Source: Bacteroidota bacterium (GTDB lineage Bacteria; Bacteroidota; Bacteroidia; Flavobacteriales_F; PHOS-HE28). Taken from it: a DNA stretch of 16,548 nucleotides. Below the pieces are notes generated by a model that worked only from the letters and a program-made list of their open reading frames with translations, ran no database searches and was not told where the DNA came from. Each line of letters starts with the position of its first letter. The first letter of the stretch is position 1. The stretch is taken from assembly GCA_023430945.1 (NCBI GenBank), contig JAEYYE010000068.1, positions 1 to 16,548 on the forward strand. Direction: 5' to 3'. Positions 1 to 7,095 of the stretch are shown here, one piece after another. A program made the translations under genes and the position numbers.

Positions 1-1
1 C

Positions 2-595
2 AGTAACAAGGTGCGCTGCATCTTCTCAGGCAGTCAGCGCCACATGCTGATGGACCTTTTCAACGATGCGAAGAAGCCGTTCTATGGCAGCGCCGATCAA
101 CTGGAACTGAAACGGATCGATCGGGAAGTCTACGCGAAATTCGCGCAGTCGATCTTCAAGCGGCACAAGCGGCAATTGAAGTTGGAGGATGCTCTGTTCA
201 GCTATGATCTATGTCACGGCCATACCTACTACGTGCAGGTTCTGTATAACCGGCTTTTCGCAACGTCCGGCTTGCTCGATCGGAATGTGATCGTTCAGAT
301 CATGCTCGGCATCGTGCGCGAACAGGATGCGATCATGGCCACTTTGCGCAGCGCCCTCACGAAGAACCAGTGGGATCTTTTCGCAGCAATCAGCAGGGAA
401 GGTGAGGTGGATACGCCCACTGGATCGGCGTTCATGAAGAAGCATGATCTGCCTTCGTCGGCGGCGATGGTGAGCGCATTGCAGGCCTTGATCGATCGGG
501 AGCTGGTCTACATCCGCGATCACAGCTCCGATTCGGGAAAACCGATCTACGTGCCGTACAACCCGTTCATGGCGGCTTGGTTCAAGTACCGGTGA
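2..595 (+). CDS. AAA+ ATP-binding protein, C-terminal part (5' end outside window)
   Basis: The reading frame is open to the left edge (it starts S-N-K-V-R-C-I-F-S-G-S), so the N-terminal part with the P-loop is missing. The visible ~197 residues match my memory of the C-terminal half of a Bacteroidota AAA+ ATP-binding family related to archaeal ATPases. That half includes an 'IFSGSQRH' strand, which resembles a sensor-1 region, then a 'KPFY' segment, a helical lid, and a C-terminal winged-helix-like part around 'FMKKHDLPSSAAMVSALQALIDRELV'. The GTG at base 11 is not the start, because homology to the family begins before it. Proteins of this family are usually stand-alone, poorly characterised ATPases. 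The specific role is unknown and the partner genes, if any, lie off the left edge. The stop TGA is at 593-595. The family is recalled, not searched. Confidence 0.75.
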   Translation, partial: SNKVRCIFSGSQRHMLMDLFNDAKKPFYGSADQLELKRIDREVYAKFAQSIFKRHKRQLKLEDALFSYDLCHGHTYYVQVLYNRLFATSGLLDRNVIVQIMLGIVREQDAIMATLRSALTKNQWDLFAAISREGEVDTPTGSAFMKKHDLPSSAAMVSALQALIDRELVYIRDHSSDSGKPIYVPYNPFMAAWFKYR

Positions 596-649
596 GGCAT
601 CAGGATCGAAGAAATCCCTGCGATCTCTGGAACGTATCATCAAACCACA

Positions 650-657
650 TACATTTG
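650..657 (+). promoter_or_regulatory. -7 promoter box (TACATTTG) of tRNA-Pro
   Basis: TACATTTG matches the Bacteroidota -7 consensus TAnnTTTG exactly and lies 30 bases before the mature tRNA 5' end. No convincing -33 TTG is visible about 20 bases upstream. The leader between box and tRNA contains a small CTTCC-gaaa-GGAAG hairpin near 663-676. Confidence 0.6.
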
Positions 658-687
658 CGCCTCTTCCGAAAGGAAGGAACACCAGTT

Positions 688-762
688 CGGGGTGTAGCGC
701 AGTCCGGTTAGCGTACCTGCTTTGGGAGCAGGGGGTCGTAGGTTCGAATCCTACCACCCCGA
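688..762 (+). tRNA. tRNA-Pro (anticodon UGG)
   Basis: A complete cloverleaf can be drawn. The acceptor stem CGGGGTG (688-694) pairs with CACCCCG (755-761), and the discriminator base is A762. The D arm contains the GTTAGC region near 706-712. The anticodon stem CCTGC (716-720) pairs with GCAGG (728-732) around loop TTTGGGA, giving anticodon TGG at 723-725. The T arm contains GGTTCGAATCC (741-751). CCA is not encoded (CAA follows the discriminator), which is common in this phylum and means CCA is added after transcription. UGG reads CCN proline codons. The gene has its own promoter box and terminator, so it appears to be a single-gene transcription unit. Confidence 0.97.
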
Positions 763-771
763 CAAATGATC

Positions 772-800
772 AAGCCTTCAGTTCACGCTGGAGGCTTTTT
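772..800 (+). terminator. Rho-independent terminator after tRNA-Pro
   Basis: AAGCCTTCAG (772-781) pairs with CTGGAGGCTT (788-797), a 10-bp stem with one T-G wobble and a 6-base loop. It is followed by a run of T to base 800. It begins 10 bases after the tRNA and fits a classic intrinsic terminator on the plus strand. Confidence 0.88.
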
Positions 801-849
801 CCTGTCATCCGGTTCGATCATCGATCTCCTTCGCCGATCGTACGGACCA

Positions 850-857
850 TACTTTTG
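850..857 (+). promoter_or_regulatory. -7 promoter box (TACTTTTG) of the TerC-family gene
   Basis: TACTTTTG fits TAnnTTTG exactly and lies 57 bases before the ATG at 915, downstream of the tRNA terminator. No clear -33 TTG is seen. It would give the TerC gene its own 5' leader of roughly 50 bases. Confidence 0.5.
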
Positions 858-914
858 TGGCCCGATCGGTGATACCTCATCCAAAAGCCCGATCGGCAGC
901 TGCGGGCAGAATAC

Positions 915-1682
915 ATGGAACAGTACTTCGATGCGATCGCGGCCGATCCGATCGCGGCATTGTTGATCGTAGGCAACCTCATCCTCATAGAAAGCCTGCT
1001 TTCGGTGGACAATGCCGCCGTTCTGGCGACCATGGTGATGGACCTGCCCGCGCACCAGCGCAACAAAGCCCTCAAGTACGGGATCATCGGTGCGTATGTC
1101 TTCCGCGGCTTGTGCCTGCTGTTCGCAACCTGGCTCGTGAAGATCTGGTGGCTCAAGCCGCTCGGTGGCATTTACTTGATCATGCTCTTCTACAATTGGT
1201 GGAAAGGAAAACGAACGGTAACCAAGGAAGATGACCTGATCGAGAAGAAGAGCAATTGGTTCTACCGCCGGGCCGCATTCCTCGTAGGTCCCTTCTGGGC
1301 AACGATCTTTTTGGTGGAGATCATGGACCTTGCTTTCTCCATTGACAATGTTTTCGCGGCCGTGGCCTATACCGATAACATCATTCTGATCTGGACCGGC
1401 GTGTTCATCGGCATACTGGCCATGCGTTTCGTAGCGCAAGGTTTCGTGCGGTTGATGAACAAATACCCATACCTGGAGACGGCCGCATTCATCGTACTGG
1501 CGATCCTCGGAATAAAACTCACGATCTCGGTTGTGGAACATTTCTGGCCGGAACACTGGTTCACAATAATGATGAAGAGCCATGAATTCGATCTGATCGT
1601 TTCGATCCTGACGATCCTGATCTTCATTGCACCCATTTTGATCACGTGGATCGCTCAGAAGCGGAAGCCGAACGTGCCGTAG
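915..1682 (+). CDS. TerC-family integral membrane protein
   Basis: This 255-residue protein is almost entirely hydrophobic helices. It carries the two diagnostic TerC motifs in equivalent positions of the two halves: E26-x-x-L-S-V-D-N-A (SVDNA at 30-34) and E135-x-x-D-L-A-F-S-I-D-N-V (SIDNV at 142-146). The acidic residues in these motifs are thought to line the metal path. Characterised relatives in the TerC/Alx/MeeF group act as Mn2+ exporters, some aiding metalation of secreted enzymes; others are linked to tellurium resistance. The short charged loop at 98-116 (KGKRTVTKEDDLIEKK) is probably cytoplasmic. Length is in the range of single-domain TerC proteins, without a CBS or CorC tail. It appears monocistronic, with a promoter box 57 bases upstream and 60 bases to ndh. 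Substrate is inferred from the family only. Confidence 0.92.
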   Translation: MEQYFDAIAADPIAALLIVGNLILIESLLSVDNAAVLATMVMDLPAHQRNKALKYGIIGAYVFRGLCLLFATWLVKIWWLKPLGGIYLIMLFYNWWKGKRTVTKEDDLIEKKSNWFYRRAAFLVGPFWATIFLVEIMDLAFSIDNVFAAVAYTDNIILIWTGVFIGILAMRFVAQGFVRLMNKYPYLETAAFIVLAILGIKLTISVVEHFWPEHWFTIMMKSHEFDLIVSILTILIFIAPILITWIAQKRKPNVP

Positions 1683-1729
1683 TCGAGTTCGATATGCCCA
1701 GCAACAGTCGGCACCCGATCGCATGGGAA

Positions 1730-1737
1730 TAACTTTG
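1730..1737 (+). promoter_or_regulatory. -7 promoter box (TAACTTTG) immediately before ndh
   Basis: TAACTTTG matches TAnnTTTG exactly and ends only 5 bases before the ndh ATG at 1743. Bacteroidota promoters typically start transcription a few bases after this box. The mRNA would therefore begin at or within a base or two of the start codon (leaderless or nearly so). No -33 element is evident. Confidence 0.5.
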
Positions 1738-1742
1738 TACCC

Positions 1743-3092
1743 ATGCCAAGTAAGGCCAAGCTGGAATATGATGATCTTCCATATCCCACGGTGATCATAG
1801 TGGGCGGCGGTTTCGCCGGATTCAACCTGGTACGCAGGCTGGCCGGCAAACCTTACAAGGTGATGCTGATCGATCGGCAGAACCACCATTGCTTCCAGCC
1901 GCTTCTCTACCAGGTGGCGACCGCCAGCCTTACTGCCGACAGCATCGGCCATCCCTTTCGCAGGTCGGTGGGGCCCATGCCGAACGTGGCCTTCCGCATG
2001 GCGCGTGTGAACGCGATAGATCCCGATCGGAAAGAGGTGCTTACCACGCACGGTACTTTCCAGTACGACATCCTGGTACTTGCCATGGGCAGCGTTACCA
2101 ATTTCTTCGGCAACGATAAGATCGCCAGCAATGCGATGCAATTGAAAACGATCGGCCAGGCCCTGGATATCCGCAGTGATTTCCTGCAGGAATTCGAAGC
2201 CGCAGTGCACCTGCACGATGAATCCGATCAGCGCAAGGTGTTGAACTTCGTGGTGGTCGGGGGCGGCCCAACGGGCGTGGAACTGGCAGGTTCGCTGGCC
2301 GAGATCAAGCGCACGGTCCTGAAGCAGGAATACCGTGAGGTGGAAAGTGAATTGATGCGGATCGTGCTGATCGACAGCAACGACCGGGTGCTTCAACATT
2401 TCAGCGAAAAGGCGAGCACCAAAGCGCTGAAGTACCTCACCGAACTCGGGGTGGAGGTGATGTTGAAGAAGCGGGTGGAGAACTACACGCAGGACAAGTT
2501 GATGCTCAACGATGGATCGGAAATGCGCACCACCACGGTGATCTGGGCAGCAGGGGTGAAGGGCGCGTCCATTGCCGGGATCGATGATGCGCTCGATCCG
2601 CGCAGCTCACGCTACCGCGTGGATCGCAATTGCGAAATGCAGGGACATAAGGACATCTATGTCCTTGGTGATGTCGCCCAGGTGATCGGCGATCCCGAAT
2701 GGCCAAAAGGGCATCCGCAGGTGGCCACCGTGGCGATCCAGCAGGCGAAATACCTGGCCGATCTGTTGATCGCTCGTACGAAGGATCGGAAGATCGGCCC
2801 TTTCAAATACAGGAACAAGGGAAGCATGGCCACGATCGGCCGGGGCCGTGCCGTGGTGGACATGGGCAAATACAGTTTCGGCGGGGTGCTCGCGTGGATC
2901 CTGTGGATGGTGGTACATGTGTTGCAGCTGGTCGGTTTCCGCAATCGCATGCTGGTCCTCTTCAACTGGGCGTGGAAATATTTGAGTTGGAAGAACACGA
3001 TCCGCCTGATCATCCGCCCTTATGTGCGTGGTGGTTCCCAGCTCGCGGCACGCCCATTGATCTCCGCCGATAAAGGCGCCATTTCCAACTGA
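1743..3092 (+). CDS. ndh: Type II NADH:quinone oxidoreductase (NDH-2 family)
   Basis: This 449-residue flavoprotein probably moves electrons from NADH to the quinone pool without pumping protons. Visible motifs are: the FAD dinucleotide-binding loop GGGFAG (21-26) after a hydrophobic strand; 'NHHCFQPLLYQVATASL' (47-63), typical of NDH-2; the NADH-binding loop GGGPTGVE (173-180); 'WAAGVKG' (268-274); 'YVLGD' (306-310) closing the FAD site; and 'ATVAIQQAKYLA' (328-339), near the quinone site in the family. Residues about 378-428 form a hydrophobic then basic tail that would anchor the protein on the inner membrane face. The only plausible start is ATG 1743: the next start codons cut into the FAD motif. 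The MFS gene begins 6 bases after its stop in the same frame, so the two are probably one operon. Close alternatives are other NDH-2-like FAD oxidoreductases; substrate specificity is inferred. Confidence 0.93.
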   Translation: MPSKAKLEYDDLPYPTVIIVGGGFAGFNLVRRLAGKPYKVMLIDRQNHHCFQPLLYQVATASLTADSIGHPFRRSVGPMPNVAFRMARVNAIDPDRKEVLTTHGTFQYDILVLAMGSVTNFFGNDKIASNAMQLKTIGQALDIRSDFLQEFEAAVHLHDESDQRKVLNFVVVGGGPTGVELAGSLAEIKRTVLKQEYREVESELMRIVLIDSNDRVLQHFSEKASTKALKYLTELGVEVMLKKRVENYTQDKLMLNDGSEMRTTTVIWAAGVKGASIAGIDDALDPRSSRYRVDRNCEMQGHKDIYVLGDVAQVIGDPEWPKGHPQVATVAIQQAKYLADLLIARTKDRKIGPFKYRNKGSMATIGRGRAVVDMGKYSFGGVLAWILWMVVHVLQLVGFRNRMLVLFNWAWKYLSWKNTIRLIIRPYVRGGSQLAARPLISADKGAISN

Positions 3093-3098
3093 TCCTGC

Positions 3099-4304
3099 GT
3101 GCGATCCCGCCTGGCCATTCTTTTCCTTACCGTGTTCATCGATCTGCTCGGCTTCGGGCTGGTGATCCCCATACTTCCCACCTATGCGGTGGAACTGGGT
3201 GCATCGGCCTTCGAGGTTGGACTTGTGATGGCCGTGTATGCATTGATGAATTTCATCTTCTCACCGTTCTGGGGGACAGTGAGCGATCGCGTGGGAAGAA
3301 GGCCGGTGATCGCGTGGACGGTGCTGATCACGGCAGGCGCGTTCCTCATGCTCGCGTTCGCCAAAACACTTTTCCTTCTCTTTCTCGCGCGCATGCTGGC
3401 GGGGATCGGATCGGCCAACATCGCTGCATCCCAAGCCTACATCACCGATGTCACCCCCGTGGATCAGCGGGCGAAGTCGCTCGGCCTGATCGGTGCGGCC
3501 TTCGGGCTCGGCTTCATCTTCGGCCCACCGATCGGTGGTTTCGTGAAGGAACATCACGGCATGGAATGGGTGGGTTACGTGGCCATGATCCTGAGCCTGA
3601 TCAACCTGGTGCTGGTGTTGCTTTTCCTGCCGGAGAGCATCAATCAAAAGGATCCCGGAGCCAGGATCAACCTGCGGCCAGTTACGCAAACGATCCGTGC
3701 CTTGCAGCGGGTGAACCTGCGCGACCTGTTCCTCACGAGCTTCACGTATATCACCGCATTCAGCATGATGCAGATCACCGTGGCGCTGCTGTGGGAGGAA
3801 CATTACGGTCTCTCGGAGGCGCAGATCGGCTACATGTTCGCGTTCATGGGTTTCAGTTCGGCGATCGTACAGGGCACATTGATCGGCCCGCTTTCGCGCA
3901 GATTCGGTGAACAGAAACTGATCATCTACGGCTGCATACTCATGGGTTGTGGGTTGGGTACGATCCCGTTGGTGCCATTGGAAGATTTCGTTCCACTTGC
4001 ATGCGTTCCGCTCGCGATCCTTGCCCTTGCGAACGGTTGCCTCATGCCCAGTATCACCAGCCTGCTGAGCCGCCATTCGGGTGAACATGAGCAGGGCCAG
4101 GTGCTGGGCATGAACCAGAGCTTCATGTCGCTGGCGCGCGTGGCGGGCCCAACGATGGGTGGCGCGCTCTACGGCTGGCATTTCACTTCACCCTACATCG
4201 GTGGGGCCATCATGATGGGCGGTACGCTCTGGCTCGTACTTGCCCATCGCGATGTGATCCGCTCACCCGGCGGGCCCGGAAGCACGGGAAGCAGTGCGGA
4301 GTAG
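3099..4304 (+). CDS. MFS drug-proton antiporter, TetA-like (DHA1 family)
   Basis: This 401-residue protein has about 12 membrane segments and is related to TetA-type exporters. 'FIDLLGFGLVIPILPTYA' (13-30) is characteristic of this group's first helix. Motif A in loop 2-3 is GTVSDRVGRR (59-68). A motif-C-like segment, GAAFGLGFIFGPPIGG (132-147), marks drug/H+ antiporters. The start is GTG at 3099: in this frame the preceding in-frame stop is the ndh stop itself (3090-3092), and the GTG start lets the protein begin with the usual short basic head before helix 1. The 6-base spacing implies co-transcription and translational coupling with ndh. Many Bacteroidota carry such genes without known drug resistance. 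The substrate is unknown, and the sequence does not establish tetracycline resistance. Confidence 0.9.
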   Translation: MRSRLAILFLTVFIDLLGFGLVIPILPTYAVELGASAFEVGLVMAVYALMNFIFSPFWGTVSDRVGRRPVIAWTVLITAGAFLMLAFAKTLFLLFLARMLAGIGSANIAASQAYITDVTPVDQRAKSLGLIGAAFGLGFIFGPPIGGFVKEHHGMEWVGYVAMILSLINLVLVLLFLPESINQKDPGARINLRPVTQTIRALQRVNLRDLFLTSFTYITAFSMMQITVALLWEEHYGLSEAQIGYMFAFMGFSSAIVQGTLIGPLSRRFGEQKLIIYGCILMGCGLGTIPLVPLEDFVPLACVPLAILALANGCLMPSITSLLSRHSGEHEQGQVLGMNQSFMSLARVAGPTMGGALYGWHFTSPYIGGAIMMGGTLWLVLAHRDVIRSPGGPGSTGSSAE

Positions 4305-4305
4305 C

Positions 4306-4313
4306 TACATTAG
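4306..4313 (+). promoter_or_regulatory. Weak -7-like box (TACATTAG) before sucD
   Basis: TACATTAG differs from TAnnTTTG at one position and lies 30 bases before the sucD ATG, starting just after the MFS stop codon. It could give sucD its own transcript. Alternatively sucD is read through from ndh-MFS, since no terminator separates them. Weak evidence. Confidence 0.3.
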
Positions 4314-4343
4314 CGGCCCGGTAAAAAGATCACTTCATTCGTA

Positions 4344-5225
4344 ATGAGCGTACTCGTAAACAAGAAGAGCAAGGTGCTGGTGCAGGGTTTCACCGGCAGT
4401 GAAGGAACATTCCACGCCAGCCAGATGATCGAGTACGGCACCAATGTGGTCGGCGGCGTAACACCCGGCAAAGGCGGGCAGACCCATCTGGACCGGCCGG
4501 TCTTCGAAACAGTGAGCGATGCGGTGAAGCAGACCGGCGCGGATGTGAGCATCATCTTCGTGCCACCGGCATTCGCTTCAGATGCGATCATGGAAGCCGC
4601 CGAAGCAGGCATCAAAGTGATCGTGTGCATCACCGAAGGCATTCCCGTGAAGGATATGGTGACCGCGCGCGAATACCTGCGTGGCAAGGATTGCACGCTG
4701 ATCGGTCCGAACTGCCCCGGCGTGATCACGGCCGATGAATGCAAGGTGGGCATCATGCCGGGCTTCGTCTTCAAGAAAGGCAAGGTGGGCATCGTGAGCA
4801 AAAGCGGAACGCTCACCTATGAAGCCGCCGATCAGGTGGTGAAGGCCGGCATGGGCATCACCACGGCGATCGGGATCGGGGGGGATCCGATCATCGGCAC
4901 CACAACGCTGGAAGCCATCAAGCTGTTCGTGAACGATGCGGAGACCGAAGCGATCGTGATGATCGGAGAGATCGGTGGCGACCTGGAGATCCGCGCAGCA
5001 CACTGGATAAAGGAGAACTGCAAAAAGCCCGTGGTAGGCTTCATCGCCGGGGAAACTGCGCCGAAAGGCCGCACCATGGGCCATGCGGGAGCTATCGTGA
5101 GCGGAGCCGATGAGAGCGCCGCCGCCAAGAAGAAAGTGATGCGCGACTGCGGGATCCATGTGGTGGATAGCCCGGCCATGATCGGGGCGAAGGTGAAGGA
5201 GGTGATGGGTGAACTGGTGAAGTGA
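4344..5225 (+). CDS. sucD: Succinyl-CoA synthetase alpha subunit (SucD)
   Basis: This 293-residue protein is the usual length of SucD. The alpha subunit binds CoA, carries the phosphohistidine intermediate and, with SucC, converts succinyl-CoA to succinate with nucleoside triphosphate formation in the TCA cycle. The CoA-binding loop GFTGSEGTFH (15-24) is present, as are VGGVTPGKGG (36-45), the strongly conserved IGPNCPG (120-126) and SKSGTLTYE (152-160). The catalytic histidine is H247 in GHAGAI (246-251). All expected active-site elements are intact. The beta subunit gene sucC is not in the window; in many Bacteroidota sucC and sucD are unlinked, so this is not unusual. The ATG at 4344 lacks a clear Shine-Dalgarno sequence. 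Confidence 0.97.
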   Translation: MSVLVNKKSKVLVQGFTGSEGTFHASQMIEYGTNVVGGVTPGKGGQTHLDRPVFETVSDAVKQTGADVSIIFVPPAFASDAIMEAAEAGIKVIVCITEGIPVKDMVTAREYLRGKDCTLIGPNCPGVITADECKVGIMPGFVFKKGKVGIVSKSGTLTYEAADQVVKAGMGITTAIGIGGDPIIGTTTLEAIKLFVNDAETEAIVMIGEIGGDLEIRAAHWIKENCKKPVVGFIAGETAPKGRTMGHAGAIVSGADESAAAKKKVMRDCGIHVVDSPAMIGAKVKEVMGELVK

Positions 5226-5370
5226 TCGGGAATAGCGTGTTCCTGCGTGTTCACGGAAGGAATATGAAGAATTTCCGATCGTGGATTTCCTGTTGATGGA
5301 TCGTTCAGAAATAAATTCCTGAAAAAAATGGAAGCCGATCGAAAATGATTATACTTTCGATCGACCAAAC

Positions 5371-5563
5371 GTTCCTTGAGGCTGGATCACGGATCCAACA
5401 GTTCTGAAAATGGTGAAGGTGCACCTGTTCGTGGGGTCGCGTAACTGCGTGCCCGGCCTGGTAAGAGGTTTCAGCGCACAGGCCCTTCGGCAGCATGCCA
5501 GTTCGTGCAGCGGCCATGGAAGGAACAACTCGGCCCGATCGCGCAAGTGATCGGAACCGGGCC
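5371..5563 (+). ncRNA. Candidate structured small RNA (class unknown)
   Basis: GTTCCTT (5371-5377) can pair with AAGGAAC (5520-5526), closing a region of about 140 bases that contains further local stems. These are TGGATC/GATCCA (5383-5388 with 5392-5397), a GGG-CGC...GCG-CCC hairpin near 5434-5454, and GGCCTG/CAGGCC (5455-5460 with 5479-5484). After the closing stem, GGCCCG (5532-5537) can pair with CGGGCC (5558-5563), with only a short T run. A -7-like box with one mismatch, TACTTTCG (5352-5359), ends 11 bases before the closing stem, where a transcript start would be expected. Size and layout could suit a 6S-type RNA, but I recognise no family signature. Strand and ends are inferred. Confidence 0.3.
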
Positions 5564-5671
5564 TTGATAAAAGGAATTACGGCTTTCGATCGTGCCAAGG
5601 CATGATCGATCGGGAGCGGGGATCGCCGGTACAGGTGGTTCCCGCTTCGCTTTTCACTCTCCCATCACGAA

Positions 5672-5685
5672 CACGATCGATCGTG
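5672..5685. promoter_or_regulatory. Perfect 14-base palindrome upstream of phoH2
   Basis: CACGATCGATCGTG is a perfect inverted repeat whose right end is 45 bases upstream of the phoH2 -7 box. A second inverted repeat, GTGCG/CGCAC with a 5-base spacer, follows at 5691-5705. Either could be an operator. Because CGATCG is frequent throughout this genome, part of the symmetry could be background. Confidence 0.3.
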
Positions 5686-5730
5686 GATAAGTGCGCGCAA
5701 CGCACACCATGGGTACGCTTTTCGTTCGGA

Positions 5731-5738
5731 TACATTTG
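5731..5738 (+). promoter_or_regulatory. -7 promoter box (TACATTTG) of phoH2
   Basis: Exact match to TAnnTTTG, ending 22 bases before the ATG at 5761. No clear -33 TTG. The predicted leader is about 15 bases and shows no strong Shine-Dalgarno. Confidence 0.55.
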
Positions 5739-5760
5739 AGAACACACGTTCATTGATAGG

Positions 5761-7095
5761 ATGAAGAAGAAAGACCGCAAGATCTTCGTGTTGGACACTT
5801 CAGTGATCCTATACGACCATTCGGCCATTGAAAGCTTCCAGGAGCACGATGTGGCCATCCCCATACAAGTACTTGAGGAACTCGACACGTTCAAAAAAGG
5901 CAACGACACCATAAACTACGAAGCGCGCGAATTCATACGCCGCCTCGATAACATCGCCAAGAGCGATCTGCTCACCGATTGGATCCCGCTGAACGGGCCA
6001 ACGCGCGGCAGCCTCAAAGTGGTCGCCCGCCACGATCTGAACGGTGTTGATGCCACCAAGATCTTCGACGATGCCAAGAACGATCACCAGATCCTGAACG
6101 CTACGCTCACTTTGCAGCGGCAGAACAAGGATCGGAAAGTGGTGCTGGTAACGAAGGATATCGCGCTGCGGCTAAAGGCGAAAAGCCTCAATATCATCTC
6201 GGAGGATTACCTCACCGGAAAGGTGCGCAACATCGGTGAACACCTCTACACCGGCCGCACCGTGGTGAATGATTTCGATGAGGAAGTGATCGATCGGATC
6301 TTCGCGGAAGGCAGCGTGGATGTGGATGAGCTCGGTTTGAAACGGCCTTCCGGCAATCATTTCTTCATACTGAAGCATAAGAAGAAAAGCATCCTCGCGA
6401 AGTTCGATCCGCGGAAAGGGACTGTGGATCGAGTAGAGAAGCACAGCATTTTCGGCATCGGGCCGAAGAACGCGGAACAGGCCCTGGCGATGAGCGCCAT
6501 GCTCGATCCGGAGATCAAGCTGGTGACGCTGCAGGGTGCGGCCGGAACGGGAAAGACCCTGCTGGCACTGGCGTGTGCGCTTGAGCAACGCCGCGAATAC
6601 CGGCAGATCTATGTGACGAGGCCGGTGGTTCCGCTCAGCAACAAGGACATCGGTTTCCTGCCCGGCGATATCCAGAGCAAGCTCGATCCCTACATGCAGC
6701 CGATCTGGGACAACCTGAAGCTGATAAAAGGCCAGTTCGAAAAGCATGATCCAACACCGAAACGGATCGATGAGATGCTCGAGAACGAGAAGATCGCGAT
6801 CGCGCCGCTCGCTTATATCCGTGGAAGAAGCCTCAGCAACATCTTCTTCATCGTTGATGAAGCGCAGAACCTTACGCCGCTTGAGATCAAAACGATCATC
6901 AGCCGCGCGGGCGAAGGAACGAAGATCGTTTTCACCGGCGATGTGCACCAGATCGATACGCCTTTCCTCGATACGGAAAGCAACGGATTGAGCTACCTGA
7001 TCGACAAGGCGAAAGGCGATCCATTGTTCGCGCACATCACGCTTGAGAAAGGGGAACGGAGCCCGCTGGCGAACCTTGCCAACGACCGGCTCTGA
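5761..7095 (+). CDS. phoH2: PIN-PhoH fusion, RNA helicase/ribonuclease-type ATPase
   Basis: This 444-residue protein has an N-terminal PIN nuclease domain (about 6-150) joined to a PhoH ATPase domain (about 235-440), the PhoH2/YlaK layout. Mycobacterial PhoH2 is known to unwind and cleave RNA; the same role is inferred here. PIN acidic residues are visible: D12 in VLDTSV, E39/E40 in QVLEELD, D108 in KNDHQIL and D133 in VTKD. The ATPase has Walker A GAAGTGKT (259-266), 'TRPVVPLSNKDIGFLPGD' (286-303), typical of PhoH, and Walker B FFIVDEAQN (362-370). Both domains look intact. It is monocistronic, with its own -7 box. It runs directly into the convergent adhesin gene with no bases between stops. 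No paired antitoxin-like small gene is visible upstream, unlike the mycobacterial phoAT-phoH2 pair. Confidence 0.93.
   Translation: MKKKDRKIFVLDTSVILYDHSAIESFQEHDVAIPIQVLEELDTFKKGNDTINYEAREFIRRLDNIAKSDLLTDWIPLNGPTRGSLKVVARHDLNGVDATKIFDDAKNDHQILNATLTLQRQNKDRKVVLVTKDIALRLKAKSLNIISEDYLTGKVRNIGEHLYTGRTVVNDFDEEVIDRIFAEGSVDVDELGLKRPSGNHFFILKHKKKSILAKFDPRKGTVDRVEKHSIFGIGPKNAEQALAMSAMLDPEIKLVTLQGAAGTGKTLLALACALEQRREYRQIYVTRPVVPLSNKDIGFLPGDIQSKLDPYMQPIWDNLKLIKGQFEKHDPTPKRIDEMLENEKIAIAPLAYIRGRSLSNIFFIVDEAQNLTPLEIKTIISRAGEGTKIVFTGDVHQIDTPFLDTESNGLSYLIDKAKGDPLFAHITLEKGERSPLANLANDRL

Larger units (their letters stand above)
5226..5760. other. 535-base gap between sucD and phoH2
   Basis: No convincing protein gene lies here. 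The left part (5226-5340) shows two copies of GCGTGTTC close together but no strong terminator for sucD. The middle (about 5371-5563) can be folded into a multi-hairpin structure and is annotated separately as a candidate RNA. A 46-codon ORF at 5410-5550 overlaps it but has no recognisable features. The right part holds a perfect 14-base palindrome (5672-5685), an inverted repeat GTGCG-cgcaa-CGCAC (5691-5705) and the phoH2 -7 box (5731-5738). Confidence 0.6.

Noticed and set aside
783..2399. Long minus-strand ORF of 538 codons opposite the TerC and ndh genes
   Set aside because: Its translation is rich in His, Gln, Asp and Arg with no domain, and it lies antisense to two clearly conserved genes; it is a codon-bias shadow.
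3099..4304. Calling the MFS gene a tetracycline-resistance gene (tetA)
   Set aside because: The family match covers many exporters of unknown substrate, and no resistance context or mobile element is present.
5410..5550. 46-codon ORF in the sucD-phoH2 gap
   Set aside because: No recognisable motif, no start signal, and it overlaps a region better explained by RNA-like structure. Kept only as a note.
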